Source: Amycolatopsis rifamycinica (lineage in GTDB: Bacteria; Actinomycetota; Actinomycetes; Mycobacteriales; Pseudonocardiaceae). Taken from it: DNA of 64,000 nt. Below are positions 8,289-16,916 of the stretch, one piece after another; position 1 is the first letter of the stretch, and each line of letters opens with the position of its first letter. The notes under the pieces are model-generated. The model saw only the letters and a program-made list of their open reading frames with translations. It ran no database searches and was not told the origin of the DNA. Both the position numbers and the translations under genes were made by a program. Where the stretch lies: the NCBI RefSeq assembly GCF_000695625.1, contig NZ_JMQI01000027.1, forward strand, positions 62,001 to 126,000, written 5' to 3'.

Positions 8289-8717
8289 ATGGGTGCACCC
8301 CAACCGCGGCCGCGCCCCGGCAGCCGCAGACCTGCTCGTGCTCGCCTGGCCGACGGCCATCTGGCCAATGTGTACAGTGCCGCGTGCCCCTCCCGCCAAG
8401 CGCTGGACCGACTCGCCGACAAGTGGAGTGTCCTGCTGATCGGGGCCCTGTCACCGGCCCCGCAGCGATTCGGGCAACTCCGGGACCAGATCGACGGCAT
8501 CAGCGAGAAGATGCTCACGCGAACGTTGCGCAGCTTGGAGCGAGACGGCCTCGTCAGCCGCGAGGCCCTGGTCGATCGAACCGTCATCTATCGCCTGACA
8601 GTCCTTGGCCGAACTCTGCAAGAACCCATGTCCGCCATCCGTCAGTGGGCCGAGCGCTACATCAACGAGATCGAGCAGGCTCGACTGCTCTCCGACTCCG
8701 TGGACGATCGCGACTGA
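8289..8717 (+). CDS. HxlR-family transcriptional regulator
   Basis: A 142-residue winged-helix regulator. The core starts at ACPSRQALDRLADKWSVLL, the typical HxlR opening with its conserved cysteine, and continues through FGQLRDQIDGISEKMLTRTL and the wing LEALVDRTVIYRL-type region. HxlR proteins often respond to electrophiles or oxidants through that cysteine. The N-terminal 30 residues are arginine/proline-rich and atypical, so a later start is possible. It is divergent from the metallo-hydrolase/PLP-enzyme operon, which it probably controls along with itself. Confidence 0.88.
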   Translation: MGAPQPRPRPGSRRPARARLADGHLANVYSAACPSRQALDRLADKWSVLLIGALSPAPQRFGQLRDQIDGISEKMLTRTLRSLERDGLVSREALVDRTVIYRLTVLGRTLQEPMSAIRQWAERYINEIEQARLLSDSVDDRD

Positions 8718-8808
8718 CCCGTTCCGCGCCTGCACCGAAGGCGCGGAGCCGCCAGAGGAGCTTGGTCGCCGGCGGCGGGCCTCACCCCGGAGGCTGAAAT
8801 CCGGCCCT

Positions 8809-9480
8809 TCAGTGAATCTGCAGGATGCGGACACAGGGCTGATGGTCTTGCCACGGCTGGAGACGGACGTATCCGGTGACGGCGCGCTGGTTGGTGACGC
8901 CCGCGATGTCGACTTCGATCACCGGATCGCGGAACCGCGTCTCGCCTTCGGTGGGGATCGCGAGCTGGGTCGGCGCTTCCACAGCCAGCAGCGTGCCGCC
9001 GAGCAGCGACTCGGAGCCAGGACATGCCATGGCTTTCGCGCCGTCCGGGCCGTCGATCGCGTCAGCGTTGAGGCGCTTCAGGAACTCCTCGGTCACCACC
9101 CTCGCAGCCTGCAACTGACTCGGGCTGTTGCGTGAGTACGACGATGTCGCCGGCGACGGCTCGGCCGAGGCGTCGCCCACTGAGCTCGGTGAGGAGCCCG
9201 CCGACGGACCTCGGTCTTGGCGCAGGAAGAACCCCGGGGTCACGAACCCGGTCAGCAGCAGGCCGACGACGAGCACTCCGGCGAGCGCCAGCGACACCCA
9301 CAGTCCAGTACGGCGCCGTCTCGGCGGTACCGGGCCGCCGCCGGGATACGGTGGTGGATAGCCGAAGCCCGGGTTCGGTGCGCCAGGCCAACTGGCCGGC
9401 GGCCCGGATGGCGGCCTGACGGCGCCCGGGTACGGGCGTTGTGGCGGCTGTGTGTGATGTGGATTCGACATGACCGGCAT
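8809..9480 (-). CDS. Proline-rich single-pass membrane protein with extracytoplasmic domain
   Basis: About 223 residues. Residues 1-60 are proline/glycine/tyrosine-rich (PPPYPGGGPVPP), followed by a basic RRRR stop-transfer and one transmembrane helix (LWVSLALAGVLVVGLLLTG). The outside part has a serine-rich linker and a compact C-terminal domain with two cysteines (AMACPGSES, QPCVRILQIH). This architecture is common in Pseudonocardiaceae; the outer domain resembles NTF2-like DUF4878-type folds only loosely. Two starts are possible, ATG at 9478-9480 and at 9469-9471. Function unknown. Confidence 0.65.
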   Translation of the reverse strand: MPVMSNPHHTQPPQRPYPGAVRPPSGPPASWPGAPNPGFGYPPPYPGGGPVPPRRRRTGLWVSLALAGVLVVGLLLTGFVTPGFFLRQDRGPSAGSSPSSVGDASAEPSPATSSYSRNSPSQLQAARVVTEEFLKRLNADAIDGPDGAKAMACPGSESLLGGTLLAVEAPTQLAIPTEGETRFRDPVIEVDIAGVTNQRAVTGYVRLQPWQDHQPCVRILQIH

Positions 9481-9746
9481 GTTCCCCCTGGTTGACTGAC
9501 TTCGAGGATACGACGATGCCGCAGTGCGCCGGTGCACTGTCGGTCATGGCATGTCGGATTCGTGCTCGCGACCGTGGCCGGCCCCGCTGCGATGCCGAAC
9601 TGCCGCAGCCGGTCTCGTATTTCGTCGTCGACAGCCCGAATGGGTGACCATAGGTCCCGGTCCGGCAACGGCAGCCGCTCGCCCATGTGCGTCAAGGGTG
9701 GAGCCGCCCTGGTGCTTCGTTGATCACCAGTAGGTGCCGGCCGACG
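9481..9746. other. Intergenic stretch, possible gene remnant
   Basis: No convincing complete gene. On the minus strand about 40 residues from near 9695 (including GERLPLPDRDLW and DDEIRDRLRQFGIAAG) look protein-like but then fade into non-coding composition, so this may be the relic of a small gene. It is too short to name. Confidence 0.3.
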
Positions 9747-10698
9747 TCAGGAGGGGCCGAATTGTCCGTCGAGTTCGGCTCCGGCCTGCTCGAGGGCCTC
9801 TTGAGCCGCAGCGTCTTGCCGTTCGAGGAAGTTCGCCACGGAGATCAAGTAGTCGCCCACGCCGACGACCTGCTGTGCGGTTTTCTCGAGTGCTTCCGCC
9901 AGCAGATTGCGGTTGGCGTTCCAGGCTTCCCACGGGCCGGTCCAGCCGATTCCTATTCCCATGCCTCCGCCAATCTCCGGACGTTCCCACGCTGAACTGT
10001 TGGGGAAGATCCCTCGCAAAGAGCTCGCTACTTCACGCAGGTCGGCCGATAGATCGTCTGCGAATATACTTCCCGCTTTACGGAGTCGGTCGAATTCAAC
10101 CTTGATGTCCACATCGGGTGACTTTCCGGGTGCGGTATCGCCGCGAATCTTTCCGGGCTTGAGGGTGAACACTGTGGAGTAAGACTTCTTCTGCGCATCG
10201 TACACCGTTGTTCCACTCTCGAAGTGGCGCTGGGCAACTTGCAACATGCTGATGCATGTGCCTTCGTCGCTCAGGAGTGCCTGTTGAAGGCAGTTCTCTT
10301 GGCTGCCATAGAGCGCCGTATGAACTTGCGCAAGCACCTCTTCGGTGCTCCCGGTTGTGATGGTCACGCCGAACGGGGCAACGTCGGCGTCTTTTTGCTG
10401 GATCGCGCCGATGAGATCTTCTGCGCCTGTCAGGGCAATGCCGGTGGCGGTTACTCCGATACTCACCGGTGTCGGAAGTGTCAGAAACCCCATGGCCGCC
10501 AGGATGTAGCCGGCGCCGTGGATGAGGTTCTTGAGGTCGGTCGCGCCGGGAATGCCGAATAATCGCTGGGTGGCATACCAGCCGATCTCCATGACACCTT
10601 GTCGGGCGTTCTGCATTGCCGATCGCCGCTCGGGCAACTTCCCATTTCATTGCCGCGATGCCATCTGTGGTGAAATATTCCCGACGATCGCCTGCCAT
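9747..10698 (-). pseudogene. ESX-substrate-like protein, apparently frameshifted near its start
   Basis: Two overlapping frames appear to be one gene. The first begins at the ATG at 10696-10698 behind an excellent GGGAGG (spacing 7) and reads MAGDRREYFTTDGIAAMKWE and on to AIGNAER. It then degenerates, while the +1 frame picks up at about 10600 with RQGVMEIGWYATQRLFGIPG and stays open to 9747. The join is at a CCC run near 10603-10607. The long frame has a hydrophobic section (HGAGYILAAMGFLTL) and a C-terminal helical hairpin (ALEKTAQQVVGVGDYLISVA) like ESX secretion targets. Either a real frameshift or a one-base sequence error explains it. About 317 residues if joined. Confidence 0.55.
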
Positions 10699-11251
10699 GG
10701 CTGCGCCTCCCGGACTCCCCCGGCAAGGCCGACGACTGGGCCTCGCCTCATCCCGACGCTTCGCAACGTACCACCAGCGTGCGCGTGGCGATGCGCGTTC
10801 TGCCACAACGGTGGCACGAGTGCGGGCTTTGCCGCAGGCTCGATGGTCTTGAACCGGGCGCCGTCGGCCAGTGCCTCCGGGCATCACTCGATCGGCCTAG
10901 TGAGCACGGAAAACGATCAATTCAGGTTTCGGGGCACCGGCGCCATTTCAGTGCTGATTCTGGGGGTAAGGCCTCGTCGACACCCGCCGGACTTGATGTG
11001 GTTCTCGACGACAAAGGGGCCGACGGCACCGGGGACAGCTTGACCATCCGGGCTGCGACATCGAAAACCTCGGCGGCCTGGCCCTGGTCTGGTGGCCGGT
11101 GCGCTGGACGAAGGCGGGCGAGGTCGTGCTGGACGCGTCGTCGGATACGACCGATGGCGGCGAACGCTGCTGGAGTCGGTGCCGGCACGGCAACCCGGCC
11201 CGGCGAGCGGATCGCCTCGGTGAACCGGGGAACCCCGCCGGGGCGGCCGGG
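10699..11251. other. 553-bp stretch with no confident gene
   Basis: Open frames exist on both strands but none has a ribosome binding site together with coding-like composition. A minus-strand frame at 10922-11188 (containing FAAIGRIRRRVQHDLARL and AAEVFDVAARMVKLSP) could be a fragment of a decayed gene. No repeat, RNA or mobile element was recognised. Confidence 0.4.
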
Positions 11252-11806
11252 TCAGGCCGGGTGGGCCGCGGCCCGGCGGGCGCGGTAGGCGCGCATCTTG
11301 TGCCGGGCTCCGCAGACGGAGGTCTCGCACCAGCGGCTCACCGCGTTGGGAGACCGGTCGTAGTAGGCCCACCGGCAGTCCTCGGCGCCGCAGATCTTCA
11401 GCCGGGACAGGGAACCGTCGAGGCGGGCCGTGATGACCGTGGCGAGGACCCGGGTGATCGCCGTGTCCAGGGCGGTGGCGCCGTCGCCGACGAACTCCGC
11501 GCCGGGTGGTGCCGCCCGCAGCAGGGGCCGGGTGCCGGTCCGGGCCAGTTCGCCGTTGAGCACGGCGGCCGCGCCTGCGGCACCCTCGCCGCCGTCGAGC
11601 AGCTGCCGCAGCGCCTCCCGGAACCGGCGCACCCGGGTCAGGTCCGCCTGCGCCGGCCGGGCGGGGCAGGGCAGGCCCTCGGCCGCCGCCCACGCCACCA
11701 GGCCGGCCGGGGTGCTCAGGTCGTCCCGGTCCTCCAGCAGCTCGCGGGTGTTCACCAAGCTCTGGACCAGGGCTAGCGGCGGAGGTGCGGCCGGGCGGGG
11801 CGTCAT
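11252..11806 (-). CDS. CGNR-type zinc-finger regulator (with CGAR)
   Basis: A 184-residue regulator with the two-part layout of the CGNR family: an N-terminal ABATE-like helical domain (residues about 1-130) and a C-terminal treble-clef DNA-binding zinc finger, LKICGAEDCRWAYYDRSPN then RWCETSVCGARHKMRAYR. The name-giving CGNR is CGAR here, a known variant. Four cysteines are in place. It is divergent from azlCD, and two matching dyads lie in the 154 bp between them, so repression or activation of the exporter plus autoregulation is the straightforward reading. Confidence 0.88.
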   Translation of the reverse strand: MTPRPAAPPPLALVQSLVNTRELLEDRDDLSTPAGLVAWAAAEGLPCPARPAQADLTRVRRFREALRQLLDGGEGAAGAAAVLNGELARTGTRPLLRAAPPGAEFVGDGATALDTAITRVLATVITARLDGSLSRLKICGAEDCRWAYYDRSPNAVSRWCETSVCGARHKMRAYRARRAAAHPA

Positions 11807-11815
11807 GTCGGCGAG

Positions 11816-11843
11816 GTTACCAGCAACGGGACCTGCTGGTCAC
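11816..11843. promoter_or_regulatory. Dyad operator 1 between CGNR gene and azlC
   Basis: Arms GTTACCAGCA (11816-11825) and TGCTGGTCAC (11834-11843) are separated by 8 bases, with 9 of 10 pairs matching. It starts 10 bases upstream of the CGNR start codon. It shares arm sequence and spacing with the dyad at 11910-11937, which marks both as sites for the same regulator. Confidence 0.65.
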
Positions 11844-11909
11844 CTTACGAGCAACTGGTGTGGATTTCGCGGTTTGGACACCAAATTACGGGGTACCGAA
11901 TTCTGTCCG

Positions 11910-11937
11910 GTTACCAACACTCGGCTTTGTTGGTAAC
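11910..11937. promoter_or_regulatory. Dyad operator 2 upstream of azlC
   Basis: Arms GTTACCAACA (11910-11919) and TGTTGGTAAC (11928-11937) are perfect complements with an 8-base spacer. It ends 23 bases before the azlC start, overlapping the likely promoter or leader, so a bound regulator would block azlCD expression. Confidence 0.7.
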
Positions 11938-11960
11938 GTCGAGGGCAGGAGGTGATCATC

Positions 11961-12644
11961 GTGACCGAAACCACGGCTGAACCCCGTTCGCCGGCCCGGG
12001 TCGTGCGCCCGGTGCTGCCGGTGGCCGCGGCCGACCTGGCGGACGGCATGGCGTTCGGCGCCCTCGCGGCCTCGGTCGGGATGGGTGTGCTGGCTCCGGT
12101 GGCCATGTCGCTGCTGGTGTTCTCCGGCAGCGCCCAGTACGGCGCCGTCGCCGTCATCGGGCAGCACGGCTCGATCTGGGCCGTCGTCGGTGCCGCGGCC
12201 GCGCTCAACGCGCGCTACCTGCTGATGGGCACCACGATCGCCCCCGCGCTGACCGGGTCTGCCTGGTCGCGGGCGGGGACGGCACTGCTGATCACCGACG
12301 GCTCCTGGGCGATCGCCCATCGCGGCGACGGGCGCTACGACCTGAGGACGCTGCGCGTGGCCGGCGCGCTCTGCCTGTGTGGCTGGACCGCGGGGACCGC
12401 GCTGGGCGCCATCCTCGGCGACGCCATCGGCGACCCGGGGCGGCTGGGGCTGGACGCCGCCTACCCGGTGTTCTTCCTCGGCCTGCTGCGCTCGCACCTG
12501 AAGGACGCGCGCGCGTGGTTCCTGGCGGTCTTGGGCGTCGCCGCGGCGGCCGCGCTGGTGGCCTGGGCGCCCCCGGGTGTCCCGGTGCTGGTGGCCGGGG
12601 CCGCGGGTGCCGTGGCCGGGGCGGCGCTGGGGGTGCGGCGATGA
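11961..12644 (+). CDS. azlC: AzlC-family branched-chain amino-acid exporter, large subunit
   Basis: A 227-residue polytopic membrane protein with the AzlC/YgaZ signature: DLADGMAFGALAASVGMG near the N-terminus, then VFSGSAQYGAVAVIG and LNARYLLMG. With AzlD it forms an exporter of branched-chain or related amino acids. The GTG at 11961 is chosen because AGGAGG lies 8 bases upstream; an upstream GTG at 11952 overlaps that ribosome binding site. Its stop overlaps the azlD ATG (ATGA). Control by the divergent CGNR protein is inferred from the dyads. Confidence 0.88.
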   Translation: MTETTAEPRSPARVVRPVLPVAAADLADGMAFGALAASVGMGVLAPVAMSLLVFSGSAQYGAVAVIGQHGSIWAVVGAAAALNARYLLMGTTIAPALTGSAWSRAGTALLITDGSWAIAHRGDGRYDLRTLRVAGALCLCGWTAGTALGAILGDAIGDPGRLGLDAAYPVFFLGLLRSHLKDARAWFLAVLGVAAAAALVAWAPPGVPVLVAGAAGAVAGAALGVRR

Positions 12645-12961
12645 CGTACCAGTGGTGGATCGTGCTGGCCCTCGGAGCCACCGCGCTCACGTTGCGCGTG
12701 GTGGTGCCGCTGGCGGCGGGCGGCCGGGAGCTGCCCACCTGGCTGCGCAACGCGCTGACCTGCGCGACGCCGGCCCTGATGGCCGGGCTGGTGGTCACCC
12801 TGCTGTGGCCGTCCTCCGGTCAGGTGACTTCGCTGCGGACACTCACTGCGCTGGCGGGCGTCGGCGTCGGGATCGCCCTGCTGGCGGGCAAGCGGTCGAT
12901 CCTGACCGCGATGATCGGCGCCGCGGTCGTGAGTGCCGTGCTGCGCTTGGTGCTCGGCTGA
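12641..12961 (+). CDS. azlD: AzlD-family exporter small subunit
   Basis: A 106-residue membrane protein with four predicted helices and the AzlD pattern (WIVLALGATALTLRVVVPL, then LPTWLRNALTCATPALMAGL). It is the usual partner of AzlC and starts within the azlC stop codon. Amino-acid export could relieve self-toxicity, but nothing ties this pair to the neighbouring biosynthetic cluster beyond proximity. Confidence 0.88.
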   Translation: MTYQWWIVLALGATALTLRVVVPLAAGGRELPTWLRNALTCATPALMAGLVVTLLWPSSGQVTSLRTLTALAGVGVGIALLAGKRSILTAMIGAAVVSAVLRLVLG

Positions 12962-13543
12962 ATCCGCTATCGACGCCGGATACTTATTCGGAAACCGCAG
13001 AATCGGATCGCGAAGATTGAAATAAGGTTCGTCCCGCGCAGGGGGAGTAATCGATATCGCGGGCGGCCTGGTTCCATGGAGTGAAGGGCCGCGCGGTACT
13101 GGCCACAGCGGGTGAAAAGCCGCGTTCCGCTGCCCGCCCGATGGGAGCAGTTTGTCGATGATCGTCGAGTGGTATTTGCTAAGTGTCACCCACTCGAGTG
13201 GTCATCGGTCGAAGCCGGTCGACCACCGGAAAGCGTTGTGACCACGTGCATGAGAGACAAACGAGAGGTCGTCCGCGCGGAAGCGACGCGGGCGCCGGTT
13301 GGGGGAACGTCGTGAAAGGTGCCGTGCCGGCCGGGAGCGGCCGGCCGCCGGGAGGTTTCGTGTCCAGGACGGAGTCGTTCCACCACTGCGGGAAAGCCGC
13401 CGCCACGGACACCTCGCACCGGGACTACGGCGTGCGCGCGGAAACCGTTCCGCGAAAATCCGGCTTCTCCACGGAAGGGAACACCCGCCCGGGCCCGGGG
13501 GCCGATCCCCGTGCCCCTCGCCCGGACCGGCGGTGAACCGGTC
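12962..13543. other. 582-bp intergenic region before the LysR gene
   Basis: No gene is supported. The region is less GC-rich than its surroundings at 12965-13030. It contains a perfect 12-bp palindrome CCACTCGAGTGG near 13190. It probably carries the promoter of the LysR gene; a LysR-type T-N11-A site could not be assigned confidently. Confidence 0.45.
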
Positions 13544-14467
13544 GTGGACACCGCATCGCTGAACACCTTCCTGAGCGTGGCCGAGAAGGCGAGCTTCACC
13601 AAGGCCGCCAGCGATCTGAGCGTGGCGCAGCCGACGGTCACCGCGCGGATCAAGAAACTGGAGCGCGACCTCGCCTGCGACCTGTTCCACCGCACCGGTG
13701 CGCTCGTCCAGCTCACCACCGCCGGGCAGCGGTTCCGGCGCTACGCCCACAAGATCGTCAAGCTGAGCCGGCTGGCGGAGGAGACCGTGCTCGAAGGCAC
13801 CGCGCCCAGCGAGACGCTGACCGTCGGCGCCGACAGCGGGCTCACCTCCTACCGGCTGGTGCCGATCGTCGAGTACCTGTACCGGCGGCACCCCGAGCTG
13901 GCGCTCGAAATCCGGCCACTGGAAGAGGACCCGTGGAGCCGCATCGGTGATTCCGACGTCGACTGCGCGTTCTTCATCGACGTCGCCGAGTCTTCGTCGA
14001 AGGGCGATTCGACCCTGCTCTGCCCGGAGCCGCTCGTGGTGGTCGCCGGCCCGGACGGGCCACTGGGCGCCGAGCCGGTGCCGACCGCGCGGCTGGCGAG
14101 GCAGCCCCTGCTGTGCGCCCACCGGGGAAGCGGTTACCAGCGCATGTTCGAGCGGACGCTGAGCGACGCCGCCGACGTCCGGGTCCGGGCGCTGACCTTC
14201 GGCTCCATCGACGCGGTGAAGCACGCACTGACGGCGGGGCTGGGCATCTCGCTGCTGCCGCGGCTGAGCGTCGCCGGCGAGCTGGCCGAGGGCCGGTTGG
14301 TCGAGGTGCCGTGGACCGCGCCGTTCCAGGTCTTCACCCAGCTCGCCTGGCACCGCGAGATCCGCACCGACCCCCGCTTCGCGATGCTGCTCGACGCGGC
14401 GGCCCGCGCGACCGCCGAGCAGGTGGCGGACGCCGGGACGCGCACGGCCCGGCGGTCCGCCCTCTGA
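13544..14467 (+). CDS. LysR-family regulator at the edge of the biosynthetic cluster
   Basis: A 307-residue LysR-type regulator: an N-terminal winged helix (LNTFLSVAEKASFTKAAS, VAQPTVTARIKKLERDL) and a C-terminal effector domain (from about residue 90, TLTVGADSGLTSYRLVP). I selected the GTG at 13544 (VDTASLNTFL) because homologues start two to four residues before the helix; a GTG at 13511 would add 11 residues. It converges on the flavin-reductase end of the cluster's leftward operon and is the only regulator in the cluster, so it is the best candidate for pathway control. Confidence 0.85.
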   Translation: MDTASLNTFLSVAEKASFTKAASDLSVAQPTVTARIKKLERDLACDLFHRTGALVQLTTAGQRFRRYAHKIVKLSRLAEETVLEGTAPSETLTVGADSGLTSYRLVPIVEYLYRRHPELALEIRPLEEDPWSRIGDSDVDCAFFIDVAESSSKGDSTLLCPEPLVVVAGPDGPLGAEPVPTARLARQPLLCAHRGSGYQRMFERTLSDAADVRVRALTFGSIDAVKHALTAGLGISLLPRLSVAGELAEGRLVEVPWTAPFQVFTQLAWHREIRTDPRFAMLLDAAARATAEQVADAGTRTARRSAL

Positions 14468-14532
14468 GGCCCGGACCGCGAGCCCGGGTGGCTCGTGTCC
14501 CTTCGTCCGCTCACCACAGGCAGCGATGCGCC

Positions 14533-14655
14533 TGGCTTGCCGGTCCGCCGTTCGGGTGCGGGCGGTCGGGCCGGGCGTTTTCGTTCGGCCACGTGAGCGC
14601 GGTGAACTGCTTGGCTCGCCGATCCGCCGTTCGGGGGCGGGCGGTCGGGCCGGGC
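14533..14655. repeat. Two 44-bp direct repeats, period 79
   Basis: Copy A spans 14533-14576 and copy B 14612-14655, matching at 41 of 44 positions; both contain CCGCCGTTCGGG and end GGTCGGGCCGGGC. Fragments of the unit recur up to about 14700. It lies in the convergent gap between the LysR gene and the flavin reductase and has no coding potential. Confidence 0.7.
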
Positions 14656-14713
14656 TGGTTCTTCGTCCGGGCCGGGCGTTCTTCGATCCGGTCGGCCACC
14701 TCGGCGCAGCAAA

Positions 14714-14764
14714 GCGCCCGGCCCGCCGGTCCGCTCCTCGGAGCCGGACCGCCGAGCCGGGCGC
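14714..14764. terminator. Bidirectional hairpin between converging LysR and flavin-reductase genes
   Basis: An imperfect inverted repeat: GCGCCCGGC near 14714-14722 pairs with GCCGGGCGC near 14756-14764, and CGGTCCG pairs with CGGACCG inside it. It is just 9 bases from the end of the flavin reductase gene and probably ends the long leftward operon. There is no T-run. Confidence 0.5.
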
Positions 14765-14772
14765 GCCGCGCC

Positions 14773-15384
14773 TCAAGCTCCGAGCGGGTACTGCTCCCGC
14801 CCGTAGAGCACCGTCGGGGCCGCGTTCGTGTCCCGCAGCCAGACCACCTTGCCGACGACCACGGTGTGGTCCAGCAGGGTCGCGGTGTCGCCGACCTCGC
14901 AGACCAGGGCCACGCCCGCCGCGGACAGCACGGGGACCCGGCGTTCGGGCCGCCACGGCACCCCGGCGAACCGCTCGGCCGGGCTGCCGGTGGCGAACTT
15001 GCGGGTCAGCGCCCGCTGCGCCCACGACAGCGTGTTGACGGCGAAGGAGCCGGTGTCGAGGATGGCCGCGAGGGTGCGGCTGTGGCTGCCCAGCGACACC
15101 AGGACGCTCGGGGTGTCGGCCGAGAGCGACATCACCGCGTTGGCCGTGCACCCGATGGGGGAGTCCTCGGCGACGGTGGTGAGCACGGTGACCCCGGTCG
15201 GCAGCTTCGCGATCGCCCGGCAGAACCCCTCCGTGGGCACCAGGTCCGGTGCGTCCGGGGGGCCCTGCGCCGACGGGCTCCGGGCCGGATCCTCCTGAGC
15301 CGGACCGCGGTCCGGGTTGGCGGCGCGGAGCCGGGACGGGGTGGTGGGTGCGGTTCCCATGGTCTTCCCTTCCGAGGTGGTCAT
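14773..15384 (-). CDS. Flavin reductase-like FMN-binding protein, last gene of the leftward operon
   Basis: About 203 residues. The core, from about residue 50, is a flavin-reductase split-barrel domain: [47 protein letters not shown] and later ALVCEVGDT. Such enzymes supply reduced FMN or FAD to two-component monooxygenases. The ATG at 15382-15384 overlaps the stop of the adenylation gene, but GGAAGG 7 bases before the ATG at 15358-15360 suggests that start may also be used. The natural partners in the cluster are the two acyl-CoA-dehydrogenase-fold proteins, if these are oxygenases (inference). Confidence 0.82.
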   Translation of the reverse strand: MTTSEGKTMGTAPTTPSRLRAANPDRGPAQEDPARSPSAQGPPDAPDLVPTEGFCRAIAKLPTGVTVLTTVAEDSPIGCTANAVMSLSADTPSVLVSLGSHSRTLAAILDTGSFAVNTLSWAQRALTRKFATGSPAERFAGVPWRPERRVPVLSAAGVALVCEVGDTATLLDHTVVVGKVVWLRDTNAAPTVLYGREQYPLGA

Positions 15385-16916
15385 CCGCGCTGCCCGATCG
15401 CTTGCGCGGTGAGCGCCGAACGGTCGATCTTGCCGTTGACGTTGAGCGGGAGCGCGTCCAGCACGCTGAGCCGGCGGGGCACCATGTACCCCGGCAGCCG
15501 GGTGGCCGCGGCGACGAGCAACCGGTCGGGGTCGAGGCCCGAACCCGTGCACACCGCTTCGAGCTCGGTGGCGCCGCCGTGGCCGGGCAGGGCGAGCACG
15601 ATCGCGTCGCGCACCGCTTCCTGGTCCCGCAGCACGGCTTCGATCTCGCCGAGCTCCACGCGGTAGCCCTGCACCTTCACCTGCTGGTCCGACCGTCCCA
15701 AGTGGACGAGCGCGCCGTCCTTCCAGGACACCCGGTCCCCGGTGCGGTACCAGGCGTCGTCGTCGAGCTCGTCGTCCGGGCCGTGCGGCCGCGCGGTTTC
15801 GTCGCCGGGGCCGAAGTGGTAGAAGCGGCCCTCGTTGGCGGCCGGGTCGAGGTAGCCGGGGAACCGCTGGGGCCCGCGCGCGCAGAGTTCGCCCTCCACG
15901 GCGGGGCGCCCCCGCTCGTCGAGCACGACGTGGCCGACGCTGGGGTGGGGCCGTCCGATCGGCACCGTCCCGTTGGCGGTGACCGGCCAGTCCGCCGGAT
16001 CGGCGGGCAGCCGGAACTCCGCGCAGCTGATCGTCAGTTCCGTGGGCCCGTAGAGGTTCTCCACGACCCCTTCGGGGGCGGCGCGCTGCCAGGCCTCGGC
16101 CTGGTGCGTGGTCAGCGGTTCACCGCAGAACAGGCTCCAGCGGAGCGTCGGCATGCTCCCCGGCCGCAGGCTGCGCAGCCGCTGGGCGTAGGACACCATC
16201 GAGGGAACGGCGAACCAGTGGGTGAGCCGCTTCTCCGCGACGAACCGCACCGGCGCGAGCAGGTCCTCGCGGCTGGGGACGACGAGCGTCGCGCCGCCGC
16301 TCCAGGCGGTGAACATGTCGAACACCGACAGGTCGAAGGTCAGGTCGAAGGTCTGGGAGACGCGGCTGCCCGGCGCCATGCCGTAGCGCGGCACCACGTG
16401 GCCGAGGTAGGAGCAGACGTTGCGGTGCCGGATCGGGACGCCCTTGGGGCGTCCGGTCGAGCCCGAGGTGAACAGGATGTAGGCCAGGTCTCCGGCCGGG
16501 GAGTCCGGCGGGGTGCGCACGGCGCCGTCCGCGGGTTCGGCCATGGCCAGTTCCGGCACGCCGAGGTCGGCGGGCGCGCCGCCGGTGTCTTCGGTGAGCA
16601 CCAGGTCGAGGCCGGCCGCTTCGGCGATCATCCGGTTGCGTTCGGCGGGGAACGCGGGGTTGAGCGGCACGACGGTGCTGCCGAGCCGTTGCGCGGCGAG
16701 GTACCCGGCGTAGGTGAGCACACTGCGTTCGGCCAGCACGCCGATCCGGGCGGGCACGGTTCCCGCCGCGGCGACGGCCTCGGCCGCGAGGTGCCCGGCG
16801 AGGTCCCGCAGTTCGGTGTAGGTCAGGGTGCGCGCGCCGACTTCGAGCGCGGGCGCGTCGGCGTGCTTCTCGGCCGATGCGGCGAACCACTGGTACAGGG
16901 TTTCCATCGTTCTCAT
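15381..16916 (-). CDS. Stand-alone amino-acid adenylation enzyme
   Basis: A 511-residue single adenylation domain that activates an amino acid with ATP and loads it onto a separate carrier protein. All core motifs are visible: [13 protein letters not shown] (149-160), FDLSVFDMF (about 194-202), [35 protein letters not shown] and NVNGKID with the catalytic lysine. The specificity pocket, read by eye against GrsA, is D-L-F-M-L-C-L-I-S-K. D235 indicates an alpha-amino acid. The framework resembles free-standing PltF/D-alanyl-ligase-like enzymes, but the code does not match the prolyl code I know (DLLYLALVCK). It starts in an ATGA overlap. Confidence 0.9.
   Translation of the reverse strand: MRTMETLYQWFAASAEKHADAPALEVGARTLTYTELRDLAGHLAAEAVAAAGTVPARIGVLAERSVLTYAGYLAAQRLGSTVVPLNPAFPAERNRMIAEAAGLDLVLTEDTGGAPADLGVPELAMAEPADGAVRTPPDSPAGDLAYILFTSGSTGRPKGVPIRHRNVCSYLGHVVPRYGMAPGSRVSQTFDLTFDLSVFDMFTAWSGGATLVVPSREDLLAPVRFVAEKRLTHWFAVPSMVSYAQRLRSLRPGSMPTLRWSLFCGEPLTTHQAEAWQRAAPEGVVENLYGPTELTISCAEFRLPADPADWPVTANGTVPIGRPHPSVGHVVLDERGRPAVEGELCARGPQRFPGYLDPAANEGRFYHFGPGDETARPHGPDDELDDDAWYRTGDRVSWKDGALVHLGRSDQQVKVQGYRVELGEIEAVLRDQEAVRDAIVLALPGHGGATELEAVCTGSGLDPDRLLVAAATRLPGYMVPRRLSVLDALPLNVNGKIDRSALTAQAIGQRG

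Noticed and set aside
13200-15151. 649-residue minus-strand frame opposite the LysR gene
   Set aside because: Pure antisense shadow of the LysR gene and intergenic DNA; no domains.
14113-15666. Long plus-strand frame across the repeat region and flavin reductase
   Set aside because: Overlaps two real genes antisense or out of frame; arginine/glycine-rich shadow translation.
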